Below are positions 15,270 to 23,554 of a stretch of DNA of 34,696 bases, in pieces. Each line of letters begins with the position of its first letter. Position 1 is the first letter of the stretch. Source of the DNA: Clostridia bacterium (GTDB lineage: Bacteria > Bacillota > Clostridia > Oscillospirales > CAG-272); assembly GCA_017454465.1 (NCBI GenBank), contig JAFTCY010000030.1, positions 1 through 34,696 on the forward strand. Direction: 5' to 3'. Below the pieces are notes generated by a model. The model searched no databases and was not told where the DNA came from. It was given only the letters and a program-made list of their open reading frames with translations. The position numbers and the translations under genes were made by a program.

Positions 15270-16103
15270 TCAGGTGCGGCTGATGATGGCGATCCCGGCA
15301 CCCATTGTGCCTCTTTTCCCCCCGGACGCTCTGTGTGAGAAGAACTCATCCGGCCGGCAGGCTGTACAGAACGGAGAAACATCGACCCTGTCAGGAGAAA
15401 CACCGGCTTCGTTCAGGATCTCCAGATTCATGCCCGCCAGATCAGCGCGGTATTTCCCGTTTTCCCTGGCTATATGCCTTGCCGCAAACCCGGGATCTCT
15501 CGCCTCCGAGACCGAATCAACAAAATCCTGCCTGACCTCGTAGCAGCACTGCCTTATATGCGTTCCCACCGCAGCCCTGATCGTATCCCTGACACATCCG
15601 AGCTCACACATTTTTTCAACGGCAACTCCGGCTATACCGCCCGCGCTTCCCCGCCATCCCGCATGTACAGCCGCGATCACGTATGAACCATCGGGTTTGG
15701 TCCCGGCCATGAGGATCGGTACGCAGTCAGCAGTCCTTACTATCGGCAGTATCCCGCTCCGGTCAGTTACAAAACCGTCGCAGTCCTCACCTCTGTCCCT
15801 GGAAAAGCCCTCTCCCCGGTTCCCGGGGCCGGCGATACGGACCTTCGCCGAATGGATCTGGTGGGCAGTGACAGCTGAATCACCGCCTATCATGCCTTTT
15901 GATACCGCTTTTGCGAAGATCTCGGTATTTGCGCGGACGTTCTCTTCCTCGTCTCCCAGGCCACCCGTCAGGTTCAAAGAGGAAAGATAGTCTATAGTGC
16001 TCACTCCTCCCCTTCTTGCCGAGAATCCGTGGACGATTCCCGAATACCCCTCAAGAAAGGTGGATCTGTATATTATTCCATCCCTGTAAAACATGCCGTG
16101 CAC
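15270..16103 (-). CDS. pgeF: Multicopper-oxidase-like (laccase domain) purine nucleosidase PgeF/YfiH
   Basis: A cytosolic zinc enzyme of the YfiH/PgeF family, described as a peptidoglycan editing factor and as a purine nucleoside phosphorylase. The 277-residue protein has VTAHQIHS (78-85), RTADCVPIL (123-131), AVHAGWRG (145-152) and a C-terminal CTAC-x5-FFSHR. The His and Cys residues in these motifs are the zinc ligands. A GTG start at 16103 is preceded by AAGGAGAAGGG; an ATG three codons later (16094) is an alternative. It has its own promoter with a 5' leader of about 130 bases. Confidence 0.9.
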   Translation of the reverse strand: MHGMFYRDGIIYRSTFLEGYSGIVHGFSARRGGVSTIDYLSSLNLTGGLGDEEENVRANTEIFAKAVSKGMIGGDSAVTAHQIHSAKVRIAGPGNRGEGFSRDRGEDCDGFVTDRSGILPIVRTADCVPILMAGTKPDGSYVIAAVHAGWRGSAGGIAGVAVEKMCELGCVRDTIRAAVGTHIRQCCYEVRQDFVDSVSEARDPGFAARHIARENGKYRADLAGMNLEILNEAGVSPDRVDVSPFCTACRPDEFFSHRASGGKRGTMGAGIAIISRT

Positions 16104-16442
16104 CCCTTCTCCTTGTCACAAAAAACGATAGTTTAAGCGGATGTAAGACTTCTTATGTTTCAGAAGGAGATTGTTTAGATTCGATCAAGCCAGTTTCTTT
16201 TCCGATCTCCATACTCACTCACCACTATGCTCTGTCATAGACATTATATACTGTCTTCGGCATTTCGCCAATATGTCTGTGACATTTTTGAGCAACATAT
16301 ATTTGCATTTAGTGAATGAAGCCCATTGGTGTTTCCCTCTTTTTGCGGGATGTTTGGCGGCGTTACTATACATAGAAATACCATTTACCGGCTTGTTGAA
16401 GCAGAAGAACAAGAAAAAGCTGAAATTTGGTGATTCTCGGAG
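16104..16442. other. Intergenic region between divergent pgeF and the cys operon
   Basis: About 340 bases hold the pgeF leader and promoter on the minus strand and, from 16272 on, nothing recognisable before the cys promoter. Reading frames of 60-100 codons on both strands have no ribosome binding site and no domain features, so I call no gene here. Confidence 0.5.
16243..16271 (-). promoter_or_regulatory. Promoter of pgeF
   Basis: On the minus strand TTGGCG (16266-16271) and TATAAT (16243-16248) are 17 bases apart. The predicted leader to the pgeF start is about 130 bases; no known riboswitch was recognised in it. Confidence 0.65.
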
Positions 16443-16471
16443 TTTACAATCCGAAAAAAATAATGTATAAT
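16443..16471 (+). promoter_or_regulatory. Promoter of the T-box/cysE operon
   Basis: TTTACA (16443-16448) and TATAAT (16466-16471) are separated by 17 bases, just before the T-box leader. Confidence 0.8.
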
Positions 16472-16477
16472 TGCTCA

Positions 16478-16676
16478 AACGGCGATGACCGGAAAGAAAT
16501 GAGATCAGAGGCTCGAAGAGAGCACCGCAGCGGTGGGAGCGGTGCAGCCTTTTCTCAGCTGTGCATCCGTGAGCCAGATGAGGTAATGCTCGTCCGCATG
16601 ACCGGCGTTAATGGTTTTTTGAGTGATAAATCAGAGTGGGACCGCGGAAACGCCTCTGGCAAAGAGGTGTTTTTTG
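16478..16676 (+). ncRNA. T-box riboswitch, probable cysteine specifier
   Basis: A leader RNA that binds uncharged tRNA and then allows transcription of the downstream operon. AGAGAG (16517-16522) is the stem I bulge motif, followed by GGTGGGAGCGGTGCAGC. TGGGACCGCGG (16637-16647) is the T-box proper, containing the bulge that pairs with the tRNA acceptor end. CGCCTCT and AGAGGTG with a run of T (16650-16676) form the competing terminator. TGC at 16562-16564 is the likely specifier codon, reading Cys, which fits the downstream cysE and cysS. The T-box is certain; the exact specifier position is inferred. Confidence 0.92.
16650..16676 (+). terminator. T-box regulatory terminator
   Basis: CGCCTCT (16651-16657) pairs with AGAGGTG (16663-16669), followed by TTTTTT. 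The upstream strand overlaps the antiterminator region next to the T-box sequence, so formation is mutually exclusive with tRNA-stabilised antitermination. Confidence 0.88.
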
Positions 16677-16690
16677 TTTTGGAGGTACGT

Positions 16691-17404
16691 ATGTCTGACA
16701 TAAAAGAAATTACAGTCACATTGACAACAGCTTTCGGAAAGGCGGCTTTCCGTGAGATCAACGCGATAAAACGGGATATCGATTCCATCTGCGAAAGAGA
16801 CCCTGCCGCAAGGAACAGCATGGAAGTAGTCCTGTTGTATTCCGGGCTCCATGCCCTTATATTCCACAGGATAGCGCATGCTCTGAACAAACGGAATATA
16901 AAAATGCCCGCAAGAGCCATCTCCCAGTTCGCGAAGCTGCTCACCGGCATCGAGATACATCCCGGAGCTACGATAGGCAAAGGTCTGTTCATCGATCACG
17001 GTTCCGGAGTGGTGATCGGAGAGACCGCGATAATAGGCAATAACTGTACGATATATCAGGGTGTCACCCTGGGTGGAACCGGAAAAGAATCCGGAAAACA
17101 GCGGCACCCTATTATCGGCGACAACGTGATGATAGGCGCAGGAGCCAAAATCCTCGGAGGCTGCAAGATCGGATCCAATTCAAAGATAGCGGCAGGTGCG
17201 GTAGTCCTGCAGGACGTACCTGAGAATTCTACCGCTGTAGGTATCCCGGCCCATATCGTAAGAAAGAACGGACAGAAGATCAATCCGTGCGATGACCTTG
17301 ACCAGGTCAATATCCCGGACCCTGTCGAAAACGAGATCACATCCCTGAAAGCCAGGATCGAGGCACTGGAGAAAAAGCTCTCAAAGGAGGACCGGGATGG
17401 ATAA
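16691..17404 (+). CDS. cysE: Serine O-acetyltransferase
   Basis: Acetylates L-serine with acetyl-CoA, the first step of cysteine synthesis. The 237-residue cytosolic protein has a helical N-terminal domain, including VVLLYSGLHALIFHRIAHAL (about 46-65). A left-handed beta-helix of hexapeptide repeats follows from about residue 85. IEIHPGATIG, IDHGSGVVIGE and YQGVTLGGTG carry the catalytic His residues and CoA site. The last 30 residues form a charged helix. The ATG at 16691 is chosen because GGAGGT stands 5 bases before it, just after the T-box terminator; the frame is open further upstream, but that part is the T-box RNA. Confidence 0.95.
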   Translation: MSDIKEITVTLTTAFGKAAFREINAIKRDIDSICERDPAARNSMEVVLLYSGLHALIFHRIAHALNKRNIKMPARAISQFAKLLTGIEIHPGATIGKGLFIDHGSGVVIGETAIIGNNCTIYQGVTLGGTGKESGKQRHPIIGDNVMIGAGAKILGGCKIGSNSKIAAGAVVLQDVPENSTAVGIPAHIVRKNGQKINPCDDLDQVNIPDPVENEITSLKARIEALEKKLSKEDRDG

Positions 17405-18584
17405 TAAACCCTCCGTCAAAGAGCCGGAGGTAAAAAACGGACGGCTTCTCAGATGGTCAAAAGGTATCCTCACCGCGGCCGGGGCTATCCTTCTGTATCT
17501 GCTTATCTCTCTGCTTGTTTCATTCCTTTACGCTCTCATCTGTTCGATGCGCGGCGTGACTGACCCGGGTGAAGTCAGAGAGCTTGTAAACAATAACGCT
17601 TCCCTGCTGAACATGGTGGTCAATGTTCTTGTGATAATGCTCCTTATTGCCTTTTCATTCACAAAGCGGGGCAAGCCTACGGAACGTCTGAGAATACACA
17701 CCATCAATCCCGCAAAAGTCATAGGATTTATACTGTTCGGCATCTGTCTTAACCTCTTTGTAAGCCTGGCATTCAGCTTTATCCCCTTTCCGGATTCGCT
17801 GGTAGAGGCTCAGAACGAGGCGTATGAAGCATACTATTCAAACAACATTCTTATGGCGCTGATAAGCGTGGGAGTCGCTACAGGCATAGCAGAAGAACTG
17901 CTCTTCAGATCGGCTGTCATATCACCGTTGAAGTCAGCATTTGGAAAGATACCTGCTCTGATATTATCCGCTCTGGTTTTCTGCCTGTTTCATGTCAGCC
18001 TCATTGCTAAGATCTATTCCTTTATTCTCGGGCTGGTACTGGGACTGTTTTTCCTCAAGTACGATTCTGTGATCCCTACGATAATAATTCACATTTCATT
18101 CAACTGCACGGCTTTCGTCACAGGGATACTGGACAACGCAAGGCGGGAATTTCTCATTATCATATGCGTCGTATCTGCTTTGATGCTGGCGAGGATGTTC
18201 ATCTGGCTGTATGTAAGGTATCCCGGTTTCTCCGATGTACTGTTTGACAGGGGAGGAAGACTGAGGCCCGTTGATCCCGCAGGCCAGATACTGTATGACA
18301 GGATCCGTGAACTGAGGGAACGTGAAGAAGAGATAGAAAGAAAGGAACTGGAAGAACTGAACGAGGCCTGGGACGACCTGCACAGAAAAAAGAAACGCCA
18401 TACCGTTCAGGAAGAAATAGCCGAAAAACGCAAGGAAGAGCCTAAGGTCCCGGAAAACCGGACTCCGCATTTCAGCGAGCAGGATCCGGAAGATCACCAA
18501 GAGAAGCAAGAAGATGAAAAAGATCTGAGCGCAGACCGCTCCGACAGTAAAGAAGGTGAAGACACACATGATGAAACTGTATAA
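17397..18584 (+). CDS. CPBP family intramembrane metalloprotease
   Basis: A polytopic membrane protease of the CPBP/Abi family, 395 residues. Hydrophobic segments run from about 24 to 280. The active-site motifs are EELLFRS (166-172), FCLFHVS (His199) and HISFN (His232, Asn236). From about residue 295 a long, highly charged cytoplasmic tail follows, rich in Glu, Lys and Asp and probably partly coiled coil, which most CPBP proteins lack. It overlaps the end of cysE by 8 bases, with AAAGGAGGA 5 bases before the ATG, and overlaps the cysS start, so it is translated within a Cys-responsive operon. Its substrate and its link to cysteine are unknown. Confidence 0.88.
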   Translation: MDNKPSVKEPEVKNGRLLRWSKGILTAAGAILLYLLISLLVSFLYALICSMRGVTDPGEVRELVNNNASLLNMVVNVLVIMLLIAFSFTKRGKPTERLRIHTINPAKVIGFILFGICLNLFVSLAFSFIPFPDSLVEAQNEAYEAYYSNNILMALISVGVATGIAEELLFRSAVISPLKSAFGKIPALILSALVFCLFHVSLIAKIYSFILGLVLGLFFLKYDSVIPTIIIHISFNCTAFVTGILDNARREFLIIICVVSALMLARMFIWLYVRYPGFSDVLFDRGGRLRPVDPAGQILYDRIRELREREEEIERKELEELNEAWDDLHRKKKRHTVQEEIAEKRKEEPKVPENRTPHFSEQDPEDHQEKQEDEKDLSADRSDSKEGEDTHDETV

Positions 18585-20031
18585 CAGCCTTACACATACC
18601 AAAGACGACTTTATTACGCACGAGCCGGGCAAATGCACCATGTATACATGCGGCCCGACTGTATACCATTTCGCTCACATAGGGAACCTCCGTACATATA
18701 TAATGGAAGATGTACTGGAAAAAGCCCTGAGATACTCCGGTCTTGATGTCAAGAGGTGCATGAACATCACAGATGTCGGTCACCTGACAAGCGATGCGGA
18801 TACAGGTGAGGATAAGATGCTCAAGGGAGCCAGGCGCGAGCATAAGACCGTGATGCAAATCGCCGAGTTCTATACAGAAGCTTTTTTCAAAGACTGTAAA
18901 AAGCTCAATATCTCGGTACCGGAATTCGTGGTTCCCGCAACCTCGAGGATCGATGACTTTATTGAAATGGTCACAGTCCTCCTTGAAAAAGGATACGCGT
19001 ACACCGCAAACGGAAATGTATACTTTGACACGTCCCGACTCGGAGAATACTACGTCTTTAACAAGCATGAAGCGGAAAATCTGGAGATCGGTGTAAGAGA
19101 AGGCGTGGAGGAGGACACCGCAAAAAAGAACAAGACGGATTTCGTCCTGTGGTTCACAAAATCCAAGTTTGAAGACCAGGAACTCAAGTGGGACAGTCCC
19201 TGGGGCACAGGGTATCCGGGCTGGCATATAGAGTGCTCTGCCATCTCTGTAAAAACACTCGGTGAATATCTGGATCTTCACTGCGGCGGGATCGATAACG
19301 CCTTTCCGCATCATACGAACGAGATCGCCCAGAGTGAAGCGTACCTCGGCCACAAATGGTGCAGCCAGTGGTTCCACGTCCATCATCTCAACACTAACTC
19401 GGGAAAAATGTCAAAATCCTCCGGAGAATTCCTGACACTTTCGCTGCTCGAAGATAAAGGGTACGACCCGCTGGTATACAGATTTTTCTGCATCCAGTCC
19501 CATTACAGAAAATCGCTTGTATTTTCATGGGAAGGACTGGATGGAGCCGCTGCCGCGTACGGCAAACTGGTTGCAAAGATCGCAGCCCTTGATCCGGCGG
19601 GAGATATAGACGAAGAAGGTTCGGCACCTTTGAAATCTTCCTTTGCTTCAGCACTGGAAAATGATCTCAACACGTCGCTGGCAGTAACTGCTTTGTATGA
19701 CGTGCTGAAATCCGGACTGAACGACGCTACGAAACTCTCGCTTGTATCTGATTTTGACAAAGTACTTTCGCTGGACCTCATAAAGAAAGCTGAGACCGCG
19801 CGGAAGGCAGCGGAAAAGAAAGCACAGGCAGAAGCATCTGACGAGTTCACAGTGACATGTAACCGCGAAAACGCCGACGAGGCCTTTGCGGCTGCTGTCA
19901 GAGATCTGCTCCTTGAAAGGGCAGGTGCAAAGAAGAAAAAAGACTTTGCCAGGGCTGATGAGATACGGAACCGCCTGACGGAGATGGGAGTCACCATCGT
20001 TGATTCCAAAAACGGAGTTTCATGGTCCTGA
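18568..20031 (+). CDS. cysS: Cysteinyl-tRNA synthetase
   Basis: Charges tRNA-Cys with cysteine. The 487-residue class I synthetase has zinc- and ATP-site motifs: YTCGPTVY with a zinc-ligand Cys, HIGN (the HIGH motif), a GWHIECSA zinc/substrate block, HCGGIDNAFPHH and GKMSKSSG (the KMSKS loop). The C-terminal DALR-type anticodon-binding domain ends with EIRNRLTEMGVTI. The ATG at 18568 has AGGT 10 bases upstream; a GTG at 18556 and an ATG at 18571 are alternatives. Its start overlaps the CPBP gene end by 17 bases. It belongs to the T-box-controlled operon, consistent with sensing of tRNA-Cys charging. Confidence 0.95.
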   Translation: MMKLYNSLTHTKDDFITHEPGKCTMYTCGPTVYHFAHIGNLRTYIMEDVLEKALRYSGLDVKRCMNITDVGHLTSDADTGEDKMLKGARREHKTVMQIAEFYTEAFFKDCKKLNISVPEFVVPATSRIDDFIEMVTVLLEKGYAYTANGNVYFDTSRLGEYYVFNKHEAENLEIGVREGVEEDTAKKNKTDFVLWFTKSKFEDQELKWDSPWGTGYPGWHIECSAISVKTLGEYLDLHCGGIDNAFPHHTNEIAQSEAYLGHKWCSQWFHVHHLNTNSGKMSKSSGEFLTLSLLEDKGYDPLVYRFFCIQSHYRKSLVFSWEGLDGAAAAYGKLVAKIAALDPAGDIDEEGSAPLKSSFASALENDLNTSLAVTALYDVLKSGLNDATKLSLVSDFDKVLSLDLIKKAETARKAAEKKAQAEASDEFTVTCNRENADEAFAAAVRDLLLERAGAKKKKDFARADEIRNRLTEMGVTIVDSKNGVSWS

Positions 20032-20044
20032 TCCTCAAAACAAA

Positions 20045-20080
20045 CCCGGAGAGATTTCAGATCTCTCCGGGCCTTTTTTC
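20045..20080 (+). terminator. Terminator of the cys operon (possibly bidirectional)
   Basis: CCCGGAGAGAT (20045-20055) and ATCTCTCCGGG (20061-20071) form an 11-pair stem, followed by CCTTTTTTC on the plus strand. On the minus strand TTTGTTTTG follows, so it may also end the rluD transcript. Confidence 0.9.
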
Positions 20081-21044
20081 ATTTCGGAAGTATTTCCAGT
20101 ATTTTTTTGAAGTTATCGGGCATCTCCGCTTCTATCCTCAGCGTTTCACCGGTCTCAGGGTGCGTAAAAACCAAAGCATGCGCATGGAGCATCTGCCCGT
20201 ATATAAGATCAGGATGGTGTCTTTCAAAGACCGTTTTTCCACCGCCGTATACAGCATCCCCCATAAGCGGATGTCCGATATATGACATATGAACTCTTAT
20301 CTGATGTGTCCGTCCCGTCTCAAGCACGGCACTTGCATATGTAAAACCTTTGTACCTGTCGATCACATGCCAGTGTGTGACAGCTTCTCTTGCGCGTCCT
20401 TCCGACAATTTCAGGACAGCCATTTTCTTCCTGTCCCCGGGGTGCCGTCCAATAGGCGCGTTTACCGTTCCGTCATCTTCTTTCAGATTGCCTGTTACTA
20501 TCATCAGGTATTCTCTGTGCATCGTGTGGTCCTTGAGCTGCGCCGACAGCTTTAGGTGGGCCTCGTCGGTCTTTGCTACACAGATAAGGCCGGATGTATC
20601 ACGGTCTATTCGGTGAACTATACCGGGTCTCCCAACACCGCCGATGCCTGAGAGAGACTTTCCGCAGTGATGCATCAAAGCATTCACTAAAGTCCCTGAC
20701 TGGTGCCCGGGTGCAGGATGGACTACCATACCTGAAGGCTTGTTGACTACTATGACCGAATCGTCCTCATACCTTATATCAAGAGGTATATCCTCCGGAA
20801 TTGCATCGTATTCCTCTGCCTCCGGAACGGATATCTCCACCCTGTCACCCTTGCATATCCGGTAGTTCTTCGGCCTCGACGCACCGTTTACGGAAACACT
20901 GCCATTTTCAATCAGCTTCTGGGCACGGGAACGTGTGAAGCCGGCAACTCCGGAAACAAAGCTGTCAAGTCTGCCACCGGAAGTCTCCGCTTCCACAGAA
21001 ATAAAGTCCTCCGGATCAGGGAAAAGATCAAACTGTTCCGTCAT
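20079..21044 (-). CDS. RluD-type 23S rRNA pseudouridine synthase
   Basis: Isomerises uridine to pseudouridine in large-subunit rRNA. The 321-residue protein has an N-terminal S4 RNA-binding domain (about 18-80, with GRLDSFVSGVAGFTRSRAQKLI) and a catalytic domain with GRPGIVHRIDRDTSGLICVAK, containing the catalytic Asp in HRIDRDTSG. ETGRTHQIRVHM is the second conserved block. The exact rRNA target cannot be read from the sequence. It is the last gene of the long minus-strand operon and overlaps lspA by 17 bases, a common lspA-rluD order in Firmicutes. Confidence 0.93.
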   Translation of the reverse strand: MTEQFDLFPDPEDFISVEAETSGGRLDSFVSGVAGFTRSRAQKLIENGSVSVNGASRPKNYRICKGDRVEISVPEAEEYDAIPEDIPLDIRYEDDSVIVVNKPSGMVVHPAPGHQSGTLVNALMHHCGKSLSGIGGVGRPGIVHRIDRDTSGLICVAKTDEAHLKLSAQLKDHTMHREYLMIVTGNLKEDDGTVNAPIGRHPGDRKKMAVLKLSEGRAREAVTHWHVIDRYKGFTYASAVLETGRTHQIRVHMSYIGHPLMGDAVYGGGKTVFERHHPDLIYGQMLHAHALVFTHPETGETLRIEAEMPDNFKKILEILPK

Positions 21045-21546
21045 CTTCGCCGTCTTCTTCCTCCGCTTCGGCGGCTTTTCTAGCCCTTATGCCTTTGATC
21101 TCTTCCACTACAAGGCATATAACGAGAAGAATGCACCCGATGGTGACAAAGGAATCGGCAACATTGAAAACATAGAAGTTGATGAATCTGCAGTCGATAA
21201 AATCGATCACATATCCGTGCCAGATACGGTCTACCATGTTTCCTATTCCCCCGCCCACCACAAAAGCGGCCGACAGAAGCATCCAGGTGTTTTTCGTCTT
21301 CACTATATAGACCGCTGCCCACACAGTGAGGCCTATAATGGCAACTACGGAAAGCACCATGAATATCCAGCGCTGGTTGCTCAGCATTCCGAAGGCAGCA
21401 CCCTCGTTGTTGACTCTTGTCAGATGGAGCACGTCCTTTATTACAGGTATAGTGTCACCGGGCTCCGGGAGATTTACAGATATCAAATACTTGCTGACCT
21501 GATCGACGATTACGACCGCAGCCGCTATTATTGCAAAAACTAACAT
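21028..21546 (-). CDS. lspA: Lipoprotein signal peptidase II
   Basis: Cleaves signal peptides of prolipoproteins at the membrane. The 172-residue protein has four helices. DQVSKYLI near the start, NNEGAAFGML, GGIGNMVDRI (first catalytic Asp) and VFNVADSFVTIG (second catalytic Asp) are the family motifs in order. The tail after about residue 155 is highly acidic. Several lipoproteins in this window (PdaA, CapA, the Ig-like protein) are candidate substrates. Confidence 0.95.
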   Translation of the reverse strand: MLVFAIIAAAVVIVDQVSKYLISVNLPEPGDTIPVIKDVLHLTRVNNEGAAFGMLSNQRWIFMVLSVVAIIGLTVWAAVYIVKTKNTWMLLSAAFVVGGGIGNMVDRIWHGYVIDFIDCRFINFYVFNVADSFVTIGCILLVICLVVEEIKGIRARKAAEAEEEDGEDDGTV

Positions 21547-21558
21547 GATGCCTCTCTA

Positions 21559-23535
21559 TCAAAAACTATGTCTCTTGGGATTTTTAGGTTCCTCGGCAGG
21601 AATAATGGGCTGGCGTTTTATTTCCTCAACACTCTTCGCAGGATTCATTTTCCCGAAAATAATGTCGAATTCCTCTTCCAGGTCTGAACCGGCAGAACCG
21701 TCATCAATTCCGTCAAAGTCTTCAGGACTTATTTCATCATCGTAGAAATCTTTGGATTCATCATCTTTGAAAAAGTCGTCAAGGTTCAACGCAACGCTGG
21801 TGGTATTGGTCGAGTTCCTGTCGCTGTCATCGTTGCTGTCGCTTCCTTCAAGATCTGCAGAAAAGTATTTCTTAAGTTTGCTTAGCTCATCCTCTTCTTC
21901 AAGGGCTTCCTGGTCATCGAAAAACTCAAAACCTTCTATGCTCTCACTTGCAGGCAAACGTACGTCATCAGCCTTGTCAGCTCCCTCGTCCGCCGCATCA
22001 TCGGCTGACTCTAAAAGGTTGGCCCCGAGATCCTCAGATTTGTTTTCCGGCTCTCTATCCAGCTCTTCAGTGTATTCCTCGCCGGCATCGCCAAAAATCT
22101 CGTCAGCTGCCTCAACGTCGAATTTTTCTTCCCCACTGCTTTCCTCTGTCTGATTCTCAGAATCCGGTCCTGTTTCGGCAAATTCACCGAACAGTTCGCT
22201 CACGTCGAAGAAATCATCTATTTCGTCAGATGCTTCTGTCTGCTCAACATCCAGCTGTTCTTCCTCTGGTATCTGACCGGAATAATCCCCGTCAGACCCA
22301 TCTTCTGATAAGTCTTCGGTATACCCGTCAGCCTCATCAGATATCTCTTCAAATGCTTCTTCAGCTGATCCTCCGGGCACCTCTTCAGACGGCTCGTCTT
22401 CAAATTCATCCCAGGATTCATCGTCAGACAGCACATCTTCAAAAGATTCTGCGAATTCCTCATCAGGCTCTTTCCGTGTCAACTCATCCTCAGATATCTC
22501 TTCGGATTTATCCTCAGACTCTTCTGCCTGCTCCCATGCCGCATCTTCCGGAGTTTCTTCTTCGTGTGATTCAACGTCCTGGTTTTGAAGCAGATCCTCT
22601 ATATCATCCTGAAATGTCTCATCGGAAAGCAGCTTGTCTATCTCATCAAGGGCCTGATCTTCTGTCAGCCCGTCATCTGCCGGCTCGATTTCTGATGGTT
22701 CATCGGGCAGGTAACCGTCTTCAGATCCGGGAGCGGAAGAATCCCCGCCCTCTTCCGTTGCCGCACTGCTTTCAAAGTTCTCTTCGGGATCCGGTGCAGG
22801 ATGTTCATGTTCATAAAGACCCATTCTGACAGCGATCTCGTGGAGTTCATCTGCGTCATACCCGGAGTTCTCTGCTACCTCTGCATCATCGCTCTCTGCT
22901 TCTTCTGAGAACTCTTCTCCATATGCAGTGAAAGGATCTTCTTCCTCATCACCTGATATCAGCGATCCCGCACCGCTTGTAATGTTCTCAATGGATTCAA
23001 TGTGGCTGTTATATGCTTCAAACAGCTTGTCCCTGAATGAGATTATCTCGCCGTACATCTTCTCGGCGGATCCGCGGATCTTCGCAGAAGCTTCCCTGGC
23101 CCCGGCTGTCTCTTTTCTGGCCGCCTCTATTATCCTCTCTGCCTCTTCCCTGGCATCTGAAAGGATCGATTCGCGTTCTTCTTCAGCGTCTTCTTCCGCC
23201 TTTCTGATTATTTCGTCAGCCCTGCGCAAAGCGGAATCTGCAGCTTCCTCCGCAGCTTTTCTTGCTTTTTCGGCCTCGTCAAGCCTGGCGTTGGCCAGCT
23301 CAGTCTCAGGGCTTCTGCTGTCAGCAGCTGCCAGTTTGTTTTCCAGTTCCTGGGCATAGTTGTTCATTTCCTCCAGCTTTTTCAGTGCAAGCGAAAGCTT
23401 CCTGCTGTAATCGGCTGCAACATGCTCAACCTTGGCATACTCTGCATCGATATAGCCGATATACTCATCAACTTCTTCCGGAGCATATCCTCTGATGATC
23501 TTTGAAAAGTCCTTGTCCTTGAAGTTCCTTGCCAT
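21559..23535 (-). CDS. divIVA: DivIVA domain protein with very long acidic tail
   Basis: A polar or septal scaffold protein. The N terminus MARNFKDKDFSKIIRGYAPEEVDEYIGYI is a clear DivIVA membrane-curvature domain. A long coiled coil follows (about 30-190), with an Ala/Glu/Arg-rich heptad pattern. From about residue 200 to 640 the protein is overwhelmingly Glu/Asp/Ser; it ends in a short basic, proline-containing segment. At 658 residues it is several times longer than a typical DivIVA (about 150-250). The ATG at 23535 has GGAGG 5 bases upstream; an upstream in-frame ATG (23550) lies before that site. The acidic tail may be disordered; its partner is unknown. Confidence 0.9.
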   Translation of the reverse strand: MARNFKDKDFSKIIRGYAPEEVDEYIGYIDAEYAKVEHVAADYSRKLSLALKKLEEMNNYAQELENKLAAADSRSPETELANARLDEAEKARKAAEEAADSALRRADEIIRKAEEDAEEERESILSDAREEAERIIEAARKETAGAREASAKIRGSAEKMYGEIISFRDKLFEAYNSHIESIENITSGAGSLISGDEEEDPFTAYGEEFSEEAESDDAEVAENSGYDADELHEIAVRMGLYEHEHPAPDPEENFESSAATEEGGDSSAPGSEDGYLPDEPSEIEPADDGLTEDQALDEIDKLLSDETFQDDIEDLLQNQDVESHEEETPEDAAWEQAEESEDKSEEISEDELTRKEPDEEFAESFEDVLSDDESWDEFEDEPSEEVPGGSAEEAFEEISDEADGYTEDLSEDGSDGDYSGQIPEEEQLDVEQTEASDEIDDFFDVSELFGEFAETGPDSENQTEESSGEEKFDVEAADEIFGDAGEEYTEELDREPENKSEDLGANLLESADDAADEGADKADDVRLPASESIEGFEFFDDQEALEEEDELSKLKKYFSADLEGSDSNDDSDRNSTNTTSVALNLDDFFKDDESKDFYDDEISPEDFDGIDDGSAGSDLEEEFDIIFGKMNPAKSVEEIKRQPIIPAEEPKNPKRHSF

Positions 23536-23554
23536 AAAAGCCTCCATCAATCAT

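Noticed and set aside
16171..16478. Frames of 87-99 codons on both strands upstream of the T-box
   Set aside because: No ribosome binding site, no domain, and they run through the cys promoter.
21948..22829. Plus-strand 293-codon frame rich in His, Pro and Gln
   Set aside because: Shadow of the acidic DivIVA tail: reverse complement of Glu/Asp/Ser codons gives open, biased frames.
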